Part shown: positions 8,186-17,621 of the stretch, in pieces
How the letters are laid out: each line of letters starts with the position of its first letter
Numbering within the stretch: position 1 is the first letter of the stretch
Source: Thalassospira mesophila
GTDB taxonomy: Bacteria > Pseudomonadota > Alphaproteobacteria > Rhodospirillales > Thalassospiraceae
Direction: 5' to 3'
DNA: 64,000 nucleotides
NCBI RefSeq assembly: GCF_002115755.1
Contig: NZ_JFKA01000003.1
Span: 62,001-126,000, forward strand
Position numbers and translations under genes: made by a program
Notes under the pieces: generated by a model
Seen by the model: the letters and a program-made list of their open reading frames with translations, nothing else
Databases searched by the model: none
Told to the model about the DNA's origin: nothing

Positions 8186-10278
8186 TCGGCCCCTTTTTTG
8201 CGGGGAACACGGTTTGACGCCAGGCGATAGGTATTGCGATGGCGGATATTGTAAATTGTTGTTTCGCGGTCAAGCGGCAGCTTGAAAATAACGGTGGTGC
8301 CGCCTTTTTCGCCAATCGACATGGTCATGGTGCCGCCATGCGCCTCGATGATGCGGTTGGCGATATGCAGGCCCAGCCCCACCCCCCGTGTGCCGTCGGA
8401 TGTTTTGCCGCGATAAAAAGCCAGCGACACCTGTGCCAGGTCTTCTTCGTTCATGCCTGGCCCGTGGTCAACCACATGGATATAGGCAAAACCGTCACCG
8501 CGATGGCTGCAATCAATGGAAACGGGCGAGCCCGGCGCATATTTGCGGGCATTTTCAACCACATTGATAATCGCAAGGTGGAGCAATGTCGGGTCGGCGT
8601 GGATTGCGGTGTCAGCGTCGCCGTGCAGGGTAACATCCAGTCGGGTGCTGTCCTGATCAACCGACGAGACAATTTCCGACAGAAACACCTGCAGATTGAT
8701 CGGGACAAGATTAAGCTTGAACGCCCCGCGATCGAGGGTGTCTTTGGTGAGAAAAACATCGACCAGCCCCGATAGCTGGCCCGCATGGCTGCGAATGCGC
8801 ACCATTCTGTCGGCAATGCCGTCGCCTGCGTCGCCGATATGCAGCGAAATCAGTTCGGCCGAGCGCTGGATAATGGCCAGCGGTGTGCGAAATTCGTGGC
8901 CCAGCATGGTGATGAATTCGCGCTGTTCATCGGCAAGCTGGCGGGTGCGATGGCGGCGGCTTTGGGCGGCGATCCGGGCATGTTCAAGGTGGCTGGTGCG
9001 ATAGGCCATGGCAATGCCCATCATCAACAGATGAAAAATCGTCGATAAGGGATAAATAGCCTGAATAAGCGGCGTGGAGGGTGCCAGCCCCACCAGCGAT
9101 GCAACATAGATGGCCGCCGCAAAACTGGGAATGCCAAGGGTGAAAAGATAGAAAAAATAGACACCCTGCGGGCTGCGCCACAACCGGTAAATCAGGCAGC
9201 CAAACATGCTAAACAGCACCAGCAGATGAAACGACAGAAAATATTGCCCGAATTCCGAATAATACGGTGTGGTCGATGTGACCGCCATCAGCGCGGCAAT
9301 TGTTGAATAAATGCAATAGGCACGATGCAGCCGGGCGTTAAGCTGGCGCAAATTAATGACGGTGACCCACATCATGGTGCTACATGCGATAGAAAACGCG
9401 GTGCCAACCCCGGTCACCAGGTCGTTTGCCGGGGTCCATAACGGTTGTAACAACAACAACCCCAGCCCGGACAGGCCAATGCCCAGTATCGCAATCGATA
9501 AAACATAGGCCCCGTACCATAACAGCGAAATGTCGCGGATCAACATGCCGCCACCCAGATAAACCACCCCGATCACCAGCAAGGCCCCCACGGCAACGCC
9601 GGACAAAACAAGGGTGCGCCCGCCTTTGGTCATCAATGTGGAATCATTGCGGATATTGGCCGACAGGGTTTGGGTGCTGGTTGTTTCCACCCGAAAAACC
9701 ATGCTGTATTTTCCCGGCACAAGGTCGGGCAGGCGGGTTGTAATATGGCGACTTTTGACGGTGCTGTCATTTGCCGGAATATTGTCACCCAGCAAGGTGC
9801 GCCAGATGAAATTCTGGTCGCGCACGCTAAATATCGCGACATTGATCCGGTCAAGATAGGGCGGGCTGATTTCGAGAAACAGCCGCATGTCGTGTGAGCT
9901 GGTCTTGATGCCGGACGACGCTGCATCGACCTGAAAATTCGCCCGGTACCAGATAATATCATGGGTGTAGCCAGGGCTTGGTGTATCGACAACAGGTTGA
10001 AAATCCTGGTCCGGGCGCCGGACAACATCGCTAAATGACAACACCCCGTCAGGGTCGGTCAGGCGGCCCAGATAATGGTCAAGTGACAGGTCATAGTTGC
10101 TTTGGCCCGAGGGCGACACAATCAGCTGTGCGCCCGCCGCGTGCAGCGGCCCGGTGATGGTCACAAAAACGATGCACGCGATAACAGCAAACATCAGGCC
10201 GCGCATGCCGTGCCAGAACGCCGCAAAGCCTGTAAAGCCTGTCCGGTCTTGTTCGGGCAGGCCAACCGGCCAATGCAT
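8182..10278 (-). CDS. 7TM-DISM membrane sensor histidine kinase (intact catalytic boxes)
   Basis: Paralogue of the kinase encoded immediately downstream, with the same architecture: signal or anchor helix, extracytoplasmic DISMED2-like region, seven-helix 7TM-DISM block, HisKA (GHEFRTP, His461 from this start), then HATPase with NVVEN (about 572-576), intact G1 DHGPG (about 604-608) and G2 GVGLGLH. The frame is open up to 10644, but that would overlap glmM on the other strand. I chose the ATG at 10278, just before the hydrophobic signal segment; ATG 10206 (MRGLMFAV) is equally possible and neither has a good ribosome-binding site. The product has about 698 aa. It probably phosphorylates the OmpR-type regulator at 5089-5853. 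Confidence 0.85.
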   Translation of the reverse strand: MHWPVGLPEQDRTGFTGFAAFWHGMRGLMFAVIACIVFVTITGPLHAAGAQLIVSPSGQSNYDLSLDHYLGRLTDPDGVLSFSDVVRRPDQDFQPVVDTPSPGYTHDIIWYRANFQVDAASSGIKTSSHDMRLFLEISPPYLDRINVAIFSVRDQNFIWRTLLGDNIPANDSTVKSRHITTRLPDLVPGKYSMVFRVETTSTQTLSANIRNDSTLMTKGGRTLVLSGVAVGALLVIGVVYLGGGMLIRDISLLWYGAYVLSIAILGIGLSGLGLLLLQPLWTPANDLVTGVGTAFSIACSTMMWVTVINLRQLNARLHRAYCIYSTIAALMAVTSTTPYYSEFGQYFLSFHLLVLFSMFGCLIYRLWRSPQGVYFFYLFTLGIPSFAAAIYVASLVGLAPSTPLIQAIYPLSTIFHLLMMGIAMAYRTSHLEHARIAAQSRRHRTRQLADEQREFITMLGHEFRTPLAIIQRSAELISLHIGDAGDGIADRMVRIRSHAGQLSGLVDVFLTKDTLDRGAFKLNLVPINLQVFLSEIVSSVDQDSTRLDVTLHGDADTAIHADPTLLHLAIINVVENARKYAPGSPVSIDCSHRGDGFAYIHVVDHGPGMNEEDLAQVSLAFYRGKTSDGTRGVGLGLHIANRIIEAHGGTMTMSIGEKGGTTVIFKLPLDRETTIYNIRHRNTYRLASNRVPRKKGAE

Positions 10279-10586
10279 TCTGGCAAATGCATTTCGGCCA
10301 GCACCCGCTGATGCCTGTTCTGACGTTGCCAATCCCCTGAACCCAAAAAATTCCCGCCTGTTGTGTGTTAGCGATAAATTAAAAGCCACGCCAATGTTTT
10401 GTTTAGGGGGAACGGCCCCATATAGGCGATACGGAACCCGGTTTGACGTGTGGGCCGGTGCTTGGTATCGGATAGTGATGACAAGCTGGTGGCAATACCG
10501 ACTGACTTTGTTATAACCGGTGATCATATGGGACCATAACCCGGTTTCCGGCACGCCGGATTCAGCATAGCGAGAGAACCCAAAGC
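10279..10586. promoter_or_regulatory. Divergent intergenic region, kinase operon / glmM
   Basis: About 300 bp between the start of the sensor-kinase pair (minus) and glmM (plus). No reading frame here has family features. It must hold the promoters of both units, but I cannot point to a convincing -35/-10 pair. The kinase frame stays open through it, so a longer kinase N-terminus is not strictly excluded. Confidence 0.4.
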
Positions 10587-11936
10587 ATGAGCCGCAAATA
10601 TTTCGGGACTGACGGAATCCGTGGAACTGCCAACAGTGCGCCAATGACCGCCGAAGTGGCGCTTAAAGTGGGCATGGCGACCGGGCAATATTTTACCCGT
10701 GGCAACCACCGCCATCGTGTTGTGATTGGCAAGGATACCCGATTGTCCGGTTATATGCTCGAACCTGCTTTGGTGGCCGGTTTTACATCGATGGGGATGG
10801 ATGTGATTTTGGTGGGGCCCATGCCAACCCCGGCCGTGGCCATGCTGACCAAATCAATGCGTGCCGACATTGGCGTGATGATTTCGGCATCCCATAACCC
10901 TTACGAAGATAACGGTATCAAACTGTTCGGGCCGGACGGGTTTAAATTGTCTGATGCGGTTGAAAGCGAAATCGAAACCCTGATGGATAGCGATCTGTCG
11001 CCGCTTCTGGTGTCGGCAAATTCGCTGGGCCGGGCCAAACGCATTGACGACGCACCAGGGCGCTATATTGAAGCGGTCAAATCATCGCTGGCGGGGCATG
11101 TGACGCTGGAAGGCGTTAAAATTGTGCTTGATTGCGCCAATGGTGCCGCCTACAGCGTCGCGCCCAAGGTTTTGCGCGAACTTGGTGCCGATGTGATTGA
11201 AATTGGCACCAAGCCGAACGGCTTTAACATCAATGATAATTGTGGGTCGACCCATACCAAACCGATGTGCGATCTGGTGGTGGCGGAAAAAGCCGATGTC
11301 GGTATTGCCCTTGATGGCGATGCCGACCGCGTGCAGATGTGCGATGAAAATGGCCGTTTGATTGATGGTGATCAGCTTATGGGGCTGGTAACCACCCATT
11401 GGCACAAAACCGGCCAGTTGCGTGGCAATGCGCTGGTGGCAACGGTGATGTCCAATTTAGGGCTGGAACGCTATCTGGAAAAGCAGGGCTTGCGCCTGAT
11501 CCGCACCAAGGTGGGCGACCGGTATGTGGTCGAGCAAATGCGCGCCCTTGGCTGCAATGTTGGTGGTGAACAATCGGGTCATATCGTGCTGTCTGATTTT
11601 GCCTCGACCGGCGATGGTTTGCTGGCATCGTTGCAGGTTTTGGCCGTGCTGGCCGGGCATGACGGGCCGGTATCGCAAATGACCCATGTGTTTGATCCGC
11701 TGCCGCAAATCTTGAAAAATGTCCGTTATGCCGCCGGAACCGACCCGCTGGGCCATAGCAGCGTGATCGAGGCGATTTCTGCGGCTGAAAAATCGTTTAA
11801 CGGTGATGGCCGCGTCCTTATTCGCAAATCGGGCACCGAGCCGCTGATCCGCGTTATGGCCGAGGGTGATGACGCCAGCCACGTTGAACGGGTGGTCGAC
11901 GATATCATCGCGCAAATTAACGCGGTAACCGCCTGA
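10587..11936 (+). CDS. glmM: Phosphoglucosamine mutase GlmM
   Basis: Converts glucosamine-6-phosphate to glucosamine-1-phosphate for UDP-GlcNAc, peptidoglycan and LPS synthesis. The phosphoserine loop is [12 protein letters not shown] with Ser102, the Mg-binding DGDADR is at 243-248, and the C-terminal phosphate-binding loop [11 protein letters not shown] is near residue 412. At 449 aa it has the normal family length. In many Alphaproteobacteria glmM lies directly after ftsH-folP; here a two-component cassette of about 5.5 kb lies between. A gap of 56 bp to the ATG of thiD suggests the two may be cotranscribed. Confidence 0.97.
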   Translation: MSRKYFGTDGIRGTANSAPMTAEVALKVGMATGQYFTRGNHRHRVVIGKDTRLSGYMLEPALVAGFTSMGMDVILVGPMPTPAVAMLTKSMRADIGVMISASHNPYEDNGIKLFGPDGFKLSDAVESEIETLMDSDLSPLLVSANSLGRAKRIDDAPGRYIEAVKSSLAGHVTLEGVKIVLDCANGAAYSVAPKVLRELGADVIEIGTKPNGFNINDNCGSTHTKPMCDLVVAEKADVGIALDGDADRVQMCDENGRLIDGDQLMGLVTTHWHKTGQLRGNALVATVMSNLGLERYLEKQGLRLIRTKVGDRYVVEQMRALGCNVGGEQSGHIVLSDFASTGDGLLASLQVLAVLAGHDGPVSQMTHVFDPLPQILKNVRYAAGTDPLGHSSVIEAISAAEKSFNGDGRVLIRKSGTEPLIRVMAEGDDASHVERVVDDIIAQINAVTA

Positions 11937-11992
11937 TTGTTTAAAAGGTGGCAGGTGGCAAAACCGGGTTTGAAGAACAGGAGAAGTTTCCG

Positions 11993-12793
11993 ATGAAGGG
12001 GCGTGTGTTAATTCTTGCCGGGTCGGATAGTTCCGGCGGGGCGGGTATTCAGGCCGATATTAAAACCGTTACGGTTTTAGGGGGCTATGCGGCAACGGCG
12101 ATTACCGCGCTGACCGCGCAAAATACCCAAGGTGTTTTTGGCGTGGTCGGGGTTGATCCGGCCTTTATCGTGTTGCAGGCAGAATTGATGCTCGACGATA
12201 TCGGGGCCGATTGCCTGAAAACCGGCATGCTCCATTCGGTCCCCGTGATCAAGGCTGTTGCCGGGTTGCTGGCAGGCAAGGCCGCCGGAATACCGGTGGT
12301 GATCGACCCGGTGATGATTTCACAAAGCGGGTCGCGCTTGCTTGAAGAAGACGCGGTAGAAACCTTGATAAAATTACTGGTGCCGCGTGCCACCATTTTA
12401 ACCCCCAATATCCCCGAAGCCGAAGTTCTGTCGGGTCATCGTATTGAAAACGAAGACGACATGATTTTCGCGGCTGAAAAAATCGGCGCGATGGGGGCCA
12501 ATGCCGTGCTGGTCAAAGGCGGACATTCCGAAGGCAGCAAAATTATTGATATTTTGTGGGACCGCGAACACGGAATTTCCGGCTTTGAGGATGACCGTAT
12601 TCCATCGGACAACAACCACGGGACCGGCTGCACCCTCGCCAGTGCCATTGCCACGGGCATTGCCCAGGGGCTGGATCTGGGCGATGCGGTTGCGCGTGCG
12701 CGCGCCTATGTGCGCGAAGCCATTCGCACAGCACCGAATTTTGGCAAGGGCAATGGCCCGTTAAACCATGCCCATCCGGTAACCGGGGAATAA
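11993..12793 (+). CDS. thiD: Hydroxymethylpyrimidine/phosphomethylpyrimidine kinase ThiD
   Basis: Bifunctional kinase of thiamine biosynthesis that phosphorylates HMP and then HMP-P. A ribokinase-fold protein of 266 aa: N-terminal LILAGSDSSGGAGIQADIK, DPVMISQSG near 102, and the anion-hole and catalytic GTGCTLASAIA near 209. ATG 11993 is preferred over an in-frame start at 11948 because AGGAGAAG lies about 6 bases upstream and because it places the beta-strand before AGSD at the usual N-terminus. The rest of the thi pathway is not in the window. Confidence 0.93.
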   Translation: MKGRVLILAGSDSSGGAGIQADIKTVTVLGGYAATAITALTAQNTQGVFGVVGVDPAFIVLQAELMLDDIGADCLKTGMLHSVPVIKAVAGLLAGKAAGIPVVIDPVMISQSGSRLLEEDAVETLIKLLVPRATILTPNIPEAEVLSGHRIENEDDMIFAAEKIGAMGANAVLVKGGHSEGSKIIDILWDREHGISGFEDDRIPSDNNHGTGCTLASAIATGIAQGLDLGDAVARARAYVREAIRTAPNFGKGNGPLNHAHPVTGE

Positions 12794-12817
12794 CCCGCAA
12801 ACAGAAAGCGATGCGTT

Positions 12818-13378
12818 ATGTTGTCCCAAACATCACAGCCGGGAACGTCGTTTTTTGATCAGGCACGAAATAATGCCTGGTCGAATTTCCGGTTACTGGC
12901 CTGTTGTGAAAAACTGTCGTCGGGCGACTTAACAAAACAGCGCACGTCGTTTTTCCCGACAATATTGCAAACCTTGAACCATATTCTGATTGTCGACTGG
13001 TATTATGTTGATGCCCTGACATCGGGGGGCCGGGGACGGGCCTGTTTTGCCACGGCCAACCCGTTTTCCGAGATTGGCAAGCTGGCAGCCGCCCAACGTA
13101 ACAGCGATGGTAAATTGCTGAATTTTTGCGAAATGCTGACTGGCAACGGGGCGGCGCAAACGGTGACGTTGGACCGGGGCCGGGGCGAATATGCACATGA
13201 AACCGCCGGGGCGGTATTGTCGCATTTGTTTGTGCATCAAACCCATCATCGCGGGCAGGTGCATGCCATGCTGTCAGGCACAGGGCAAAAACCTCCACAA
13301 CTTGACGAATACTACCTCGATTGCGATGCCGTCTATCGCGGCAGCGATTTTCACAATATGGGCTGGGACGGTAAATGA
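12818..13378 (+). CDS. DinB/YfiT-fold metalloprotein
   Basis: DinB-family four-helix bundle protein of 186 aa. Members bind a divalent metal through three histidines, and several act as thiol-dependent transferases. Candidate ligands are His55 in the LNHILIVDWYYVD segment and His140 and His144 in HLFVHQTHHRGQVHAML, which is the family signature. The substrate cannot be told from sequence. It starts 25 bp after thiD, and its TGA overlaps the ATG of the next small gene, so they form a short translationally coupled pair. A possible role in low-molecular-weight thiol chemistry is only an inference from the family. Confidence 0.82.
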   Translation: MLSQTSQPGTSFFDQARNNAWSNFRLLACCEKLSSGDLTKQRTSFFPTILQTLNHILIVDWYYVDALTSGGRGRACFATANPFSEIGKLAAAQRNSDGKLLNFCEMLTGNGAAQTVTLDRGRGEYAHETAGAVLSHLFVHQTHHRGQVHAMLSGTGQKPPQLDEYYLDCDAVYRGSDFHNMGWDGK

Positions 13379-13734
13379 TGCGATTTATGCGCGGGCGCAT
13401 GGCGCGCCGGTTATTGGCGGTGGGAATTATTGCCGTTTTGGCATGGGCATCGTTGGGGGCACCGCAGGAATGGTTTGCCAACCAGTTCTGGCCGGATGAC
13501 GCTGCACCGTGGGAAAAGGTAACCGCGGTTTATTACCCTGACAAATCCGATAGAACCGTGTTTAAGTTCGCGGGCGAAAACTTTGAAAATGCTGAAAAGT
13601 GCCGGGATGTAATTATGAAACAGGCGGCGGCAAACAACGACCCGCAACTCGAACGCGGCAGCTATGAATGCGCGGTGGGTTTTTATTCCAGCAACGATCA
13701 TACCGGCCATTACCGGCTGAAAATCACGCCCTGA
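13375..13734 (+). CDS. Small membrane-anchored or exported protein of unknown function
   Basis: A 119-aa protein I do not recognise. It starts with several arginines followed by a hydrophobic stretch (about residues 11-26, LLAVGIIAVLAWASLG), which looks like an uncleaved anchor or a signal peptide. The remainder is soluble, with two cysteines (in AEKCRDV and YECAVG) that could form a disulfide outside the cytoplasm. The start overlaps the stop of the DinB-like gene (ATGA), which argues that it is expressed. No function is proposed. Confidence 0.65.
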   Translation: MMRFMRGRMARRLLAVGIIAVLAWASLGAPQEWFANQFWPDDAAPWEKVTAVYYPDKSDRTVFKFAGENFENAEKCRDVIMKQAAANNDPQLERGSYECAVGFYSSNDHTGHYRLKITP

Positions 13735-13740
13735 ATAGTC

Positions 13741-14616
13741 TTACAGCACATACCATAACAGGGCAGGCAGGCTGATGGCGGCCAGAAAGGTCGATGCGAT
13801 AACAACCCCGGCAACTTCTTCGGGCTCGTTGTCATATAGCTGGGCGAACAGATAACAAAAAACCGCCACGGGCATCGAACATTGCAAAATCACAACGCCG
13901 CGGGCAATACCGTCAAGGCCCAGAACTTCCGATAATCCAAGCCCGACGCCAAACCCCATTGCCAGCCGCAGCACCGACAAACCGACACTGCGCAGCAGAC
14001 TGACCGGTTTTAACCGCGCCAGCGACACGCCTAATGTAAACAGCATTAACGGGATCGTCAGTTGGCCGATTAAATCGGTGGTATTGTAAAGCCAGGCCGG
14101 GACCGGGGTTTTGGTGGCTAAAAACACAATCGCAATCAGGGTTGCCGGTACAATCGGCATTTTCACCAGCGAACGGATTGAAAATGTTCCCGCAACAAAG
14201 GCGACACCCACGGTAAGCTGCAAAACAATCATTGCGGCAAAAAACGCCACGGACAGCGCCAGCCCGTCATTGCCAAAGGCCAGCAAACATAACGGCAAAC
14301 CGACATTGCCAATATTGGGCCAGCTAAGCGATTGCAAATAGGTGCGGGGCGAGAGCTTGAACAGTTTCAGGATCGGCCAGCCAATGGCGACAAAGGCCAG
14401 CGTGGACAGAACTGCCGCCGTGCCCATCGACAGCAAGGCATCGGCACCCAGCTTGACCGTAGCAAGGGCGGCAAAGGTCAGGCACGGGGTACCAAAATAG
14501 GTGACAAGCGATGTCACAAGGGAAGTATCAAAATGCTTGCCGGCGCGCGCCCAGAAATATCCCAGCCCGGTTGTGATAAAAACCGGTGCCAGAATGGCAA
14601 AAATATTGGCAAACAT
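13741..14616 (-). CDS. AEC (auxin efflux carrier) family transporter
   Basis: Inner-membrane permease of the AEC family (291 aa) with about eight to ten hydrophobic helices spread evenly through the chain. The N-terminal half has the TYFGTPCLTFAAL segment with the helix-breaking proline, and the C-terminal half has VVILQCSMPVAVFCYLFA, the paired crossover helices of this bile-acid-symporter-like fold. Bacterial members move malate, malonate or other organic acids; the substrate here is unknown. It is a single gene on the minus strand, convergent with the small gene that ends 7 bp away. Confidence 0.85.
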   Translation of the reverse strand: MFANIFAILAPVFITTGLGYFWARAGKHFDTSLVTSLVTYFGTPCLTFAALATVKLGADALLSMGTAAVLSTLAFVAIGWPILKLFKLSPRTYLQSLSWPNIGNVGLPLCLLAFGNDGLALSVAFFAAMIVLQLTVGVAFVAGTFSIRSLVKMPIVPATLIAIVFLATKTPVPAWLYNTTDLIGQLTIPLMLFTLGVSLARLKPVSLLRSVGLSVLRLAMGFGVGLGLSEVLGLDGIARGVVILQCSMPVAVFCYLFAQLYDNEPEEVAGVVIASTFLAAISLPALLWYVL

Positions 14617-14854
14617 GCATCATCCCCCTGACAAAAACGCCAGTAAAGGTAATTGCCATGTTCTGGCAGGGTCCGACAAGTTAATAATGGTAATACCAGT
14701 TATAACGTGTCGGTTTTATAATCAGTAAAAAGCCCGGACGTCGATAGATGCCCCTTGCTGCGGGGGGATATCTATCCCATTTTAAAAGCAGCCAGCACCA
14801 GCTTCTGGCCCAATGATTTTTCGTTAACATGGTGTCGGGCGGACATTTTTCCAC

Positions 14855-15493
14855 ATGACTGATTATTCATTTGTACGCAGGCACCTGATTGACCCGTCGC
14901 CCAAATGGCGCGATCAGCGCCATCCGTTGCCCGCGATTTTTCTTGATCGCGACGGAGTGATTAACGAAGAAGTGCATTATCTGGCAAAACCCGAAGACAT
15001 GGCATTAATTCCCGGTGTGGCGCAGGCCATTGCCCGCATTAATGGGGCAGGGGTGCCGGTGGTGGTGGTCACCAACCAGTCGGGTGTCGCACGGGGATTT
15101 TTATCGGAAGACCAGTTGCACGATTTGCATGTGAAGATGGCGCAGCTTTTGGCGGACGAGGGCGCCAGCGTGCAGGGTATTTATTATTCACCATTTCATA
15201 TCGATGGTGTGGGCAATTATCAAAAAGAAAGCACTTGCCGCAAACCCGGCCCCGGCATGATATTCGCCGCCTGCGAGGAATTTGCCATTGATCGGTCCGA
15301 AAGTGTGCTGGTTGGTGACAAAATTGCCGATATTCGCGCGGGCAATGCTGCGGGGTTAAAAACCGTTCTGGTGCGCACCGGGCACGGCGCGACAGAAACA
15401 CGGCTTCCCGAAGCCGCCGAAGCCGGTTTTATTGCCGATGATTTGGCCGCCGCCGTTGATCAGTTATTTGCCAGCGGGGTCATTGCCAAATAG
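14855..15493 (+). CDS. GmhB-like HAD phosphatase (heptose bisphosphate type)
   Basis: HAD-superfamily phosphatase of 212 aa resembling D-glycero-D-manno-heptose 1,7-bisphosphate 7-phosphatase. The nucleophile motif is FLDRDGVINEE (Asp31, Asp33), motif II is VVTNQSGVARG near 72-81, then CRKPGPGMI, and the acidic motif GDKIADIRAG holds Asp155 and Asp159. In E. coli GmhB a zinc loop with one His and three Cys lies before CRKP. Here the loop (about 112-128) reads SPFHID...STCRKP and keeps a His but only one Cys, so the zinc site seems lost. No other heptose gene is adjacent, so the exact substrate is uncertain. Confidence 0.82.
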   Translation: MTDYSFVRRHLIDPSPKWRDQRHPLPAIFLDRDGVINEEVHYLAKPEDMALIPGVAQAIARINGAGVPVVVVTNQSGVARGFLSEDQLHDLHVKMAQLLADEGASVQGIYYSPFHIDGVGNYQKESTCRKPGPGMIFAACEEFAIDRSESVLVGDKIADIRAGNAAGLKTVLVRTGHGATETRLPEAAEAGFIADDLAAAVDQLFASGVIAK

Positions 15494-15551
15494 GCGGCCT
15501 TGCTGCCCGTTGCGTCGTCAGCGAGGTGCAGGTGGCAAGTGCCGTGCGCGG

Positions 15552-17621
15552 TTATTGCGCGCACCATAGCCGCCAGATATCGCGATAGGCTTCTTCAAAA
15601 TCAGCCGCAATCAACCGGTGATTCATCATGCTTGCTTTTAACACCCGGTCGCGCAATGTCCGGCGGATCATGGACAGGGCATCAATATCGCGGCCCAGCA
15701 ACACCGCTTTTTCAACGTAACCATTGCGGGTTTCTGCCGCCAATGCATCCAGCCCGACATCGCTTAGCACGCCCAACCCGCACCGGGCCGATGGCATGGT
15801 ACCGGCCAATGTCACAAAAGGCACCCCGTGCCACAGCATGTCGCAGCCTGCCATAATGTTATTGGCGGGGAACGGGTCCAGCCCGATGTCGATCTGGTCA
15901 TAAATGGCGGTATTGCGGATTTTATCGGGGTCGACGCCCTGGCATGTTACGCGGTCAATATGCAGGCCTGCCTGCCGGGCCCGGTCAAGGAAATTTTGCC
16001 GGACAAAGTTGTCATGCAACCCGTCGGCCTGAATGATCAGGCGGCTATGGGCGGCCTTGTTCATGATGCGCGCCCAGCTGTTTAGCACCGTGTCGCCAAT
16101 GCGCGGTAATGTGCCGACAAAGCCGAAGGTTAAATATCCATTCAAAAGCGCCGGTAACGGGCCTGTCGCCTTGCTGTTCTCGGGCGGGGTATAGGCAAAG
16201 GCAGCATGGGGCAGGCGGTGCAGTGTTTCGCTGCAAATGCGGTTTTCGGCCGCCCCGGCGGCGGTCATATCGACATGGCCAAACATATGGTCGATTTGGC
16301 TGATACCGGTTGACGCATGATAAAGCGTCACCTGTAGCGGTGCCGGGCGATAGGCGAAGACCTCAATCGGGTGGTTGCGGGTAAAACCGGACAAATCGAC
16401 CAGAATGTCGATCTTGTCCTTGCGAATACGTTCGGCAATGCGTTCGGCATCCTGGCCTGCGACATCACGCCAGCTATCGGCAACAATTTGCCATTGCCGG
16501 GTGGTGTCATCATGGCGGGTGACGGCGGAATATAAAAACAACTCAATGCCATTGCGGTCATGATTTCGCGCCAGCCCCATCAGGCGGGCATAAAGCGGAT
16601 GATCGCGAAAATCGGGCGATATCCAGCCAATGCGCAACCTGCGATCGGTGCTGCGGGTGTTGGCAAACCGTGGCGGGGATGGCATTGGCGGCAAATGCGA
16701 GCGCGCCCATTGCCGGGCCTGTTTCAAATATTCCGGCCCGTCAAATTGCGGCAAATACAGCAAGGCTGCCAGCAATCGGGCATGAAAATCGGCACGGGCC
16801 GGGTTTTTTTCCACCAAGGCAGCCAGGCGGGCCACCCCGTGGGCGGTATCGCCGCCACGGATTAAAATATCGGCAAACAGGCCCTCAATATCGGCCAGGT
16901 CGGGGGCGTGGTCGCGGGCGGTTTCAAGAACGGCGTTGGCTTGTTGATATTTGCCTGCCGCAATCAGGGAGGCCGCCATATTAACCATCGACGGGACATG
17001 ATCGCCATGGATGCTTAGGGCGCGTGAAAACAGGTTTTGTGCGGCCTCAATATGGCCCAACCGCAACAGAACAGCGCCAACCGTGTTGATTTTATCGGCA
17101 TCAAGCTTGGCGGCCTCGGCGGCATTTTCAAACGCCATCAGGGCGGCTTCATACTGGCCCAGCGCGTTCAGGGCCTCGCCGAACAACAAAAACGCATCAA
17201 AGTTGCCATTATGCAGGTTAAGCATCCGGCCCAGCAGGTCAATCGTCTGGCCGTAATTGCCGCGCGCCTTTTCCAGCCGTGCCAGATGAAAAAGTGCTGT
17301 CGGAAAATCACCGTGATAGCTTAGCGCCAGGCGGAATTCATCAATCGCGTGTTCAATATCGCCATTGGCTTCCAGTGCGATGGCATAATTGCACCGTGCC
17401 GCCGGGTTCGCGCCCATGCGCGCAATGCAGCGTTCAAACAGTTCCAGCGCTTCGCGGTGGTGCCCCTGACGGGTGAGCAAGGTGGCAAGAAGATGTTCTG
17501 CCTCGTTATTGTTCGGGGCAACGTCAAGAACGCGGCGATAAATCTGTTCGGCTTCTTGCAGACGGTTGCCTTCGTGGGCTGCCAGTCCGCGCCGCAGCAA
17601 TGTTGAAAGCTCGGCTGTCAT
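15552..17621 (-). CDS. TPR protein with SPINDLY/OGT-type glycosyltransferase domain
   Basis: A 689-aa protein. The N-terminal half (about 5-300) is a run of 34-residue TPR-like repeats, seen as repeated G..A...F..A patterns. The C-terminal half resembles glycosyltransferase family 41, the O-linked GlcNAc transferase/SPINDLY group: RLRIGWISPDFRDHPL, DILVDLSGFTRNHP, YHASTGISQIDH, GFVGTLPRIGD and DIGLDPFPANN with HGVPFVTLAG. Such bacterial proteins are thought to glycosylate Ser/Thr of proteins using a nucleotide sugar, but no target is suggested locally. It is a monocistronic unit on the minus strand, convergent with the GmhB-like gene. Confidence 0.85.
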   Translation of the reverse strand: MTAELSTLLRRGLAAHEGNRLQEAEQIYRRVLDVAPNNNEAEHLLATLLTRQGHHREALELFERCIARMGANPAARCNYAIALEANGDIEHAIDEFRLALSYHGDFPTALFHLARLEKARGNYGQTIDLLGRMLNLHNGNFDAFLLFGEALNALGQYEAALMAFENAAEAAKLDADKINTVGAVLLRLGHIEAAQNLFSRALSIHGDHVPSMVNMAASLIAAGKYQQANAVLETARDHAPDLADIEGLFADILIRGGDTAHGVARLAALVEKNPARADFHARLLAALLYLPQFDGPEYLKQARQWARSHLPPMPSPPRFANTRSTDRRLRIGWISPDFRDHPLYARLMGLARNHDRNGIELFLYSAVTRHDDTTRQWQIVADSWRDVAGQDAERIAERIRKDKIDILVDLSGFTRNHPIEVFAYRPAPLQVTLYHASTGISQIDHMFGHVDMTAAGAAENRICSETLHRLPHAAFAYTPPENSKATGPLPALLNGYLTFGFVGTLPRIGDTVLNSWARIMNKAAHSRLIIQADGLHDNFVRQNFLDRARQAGLHIDRVTCQGVDPDKIRNTAIYDQIDIGLDPFPANNIMAGCDMLWHGVPFVTLAGTMPSARCGLGVLSDVGLDALAAETRNGYVEKAVLLGRDIDALSMIRRTLRDRVLKASMMNHRLIAADFEEAYRDIWRLWCAQ

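Noticed and set aside
10279-10644. Extension of the second histidine kinase to 10644
   Set aside because: It would overlap the start of glmM on the other strand and adds a Cys/His-rich stretch with no sensor-kinase features.
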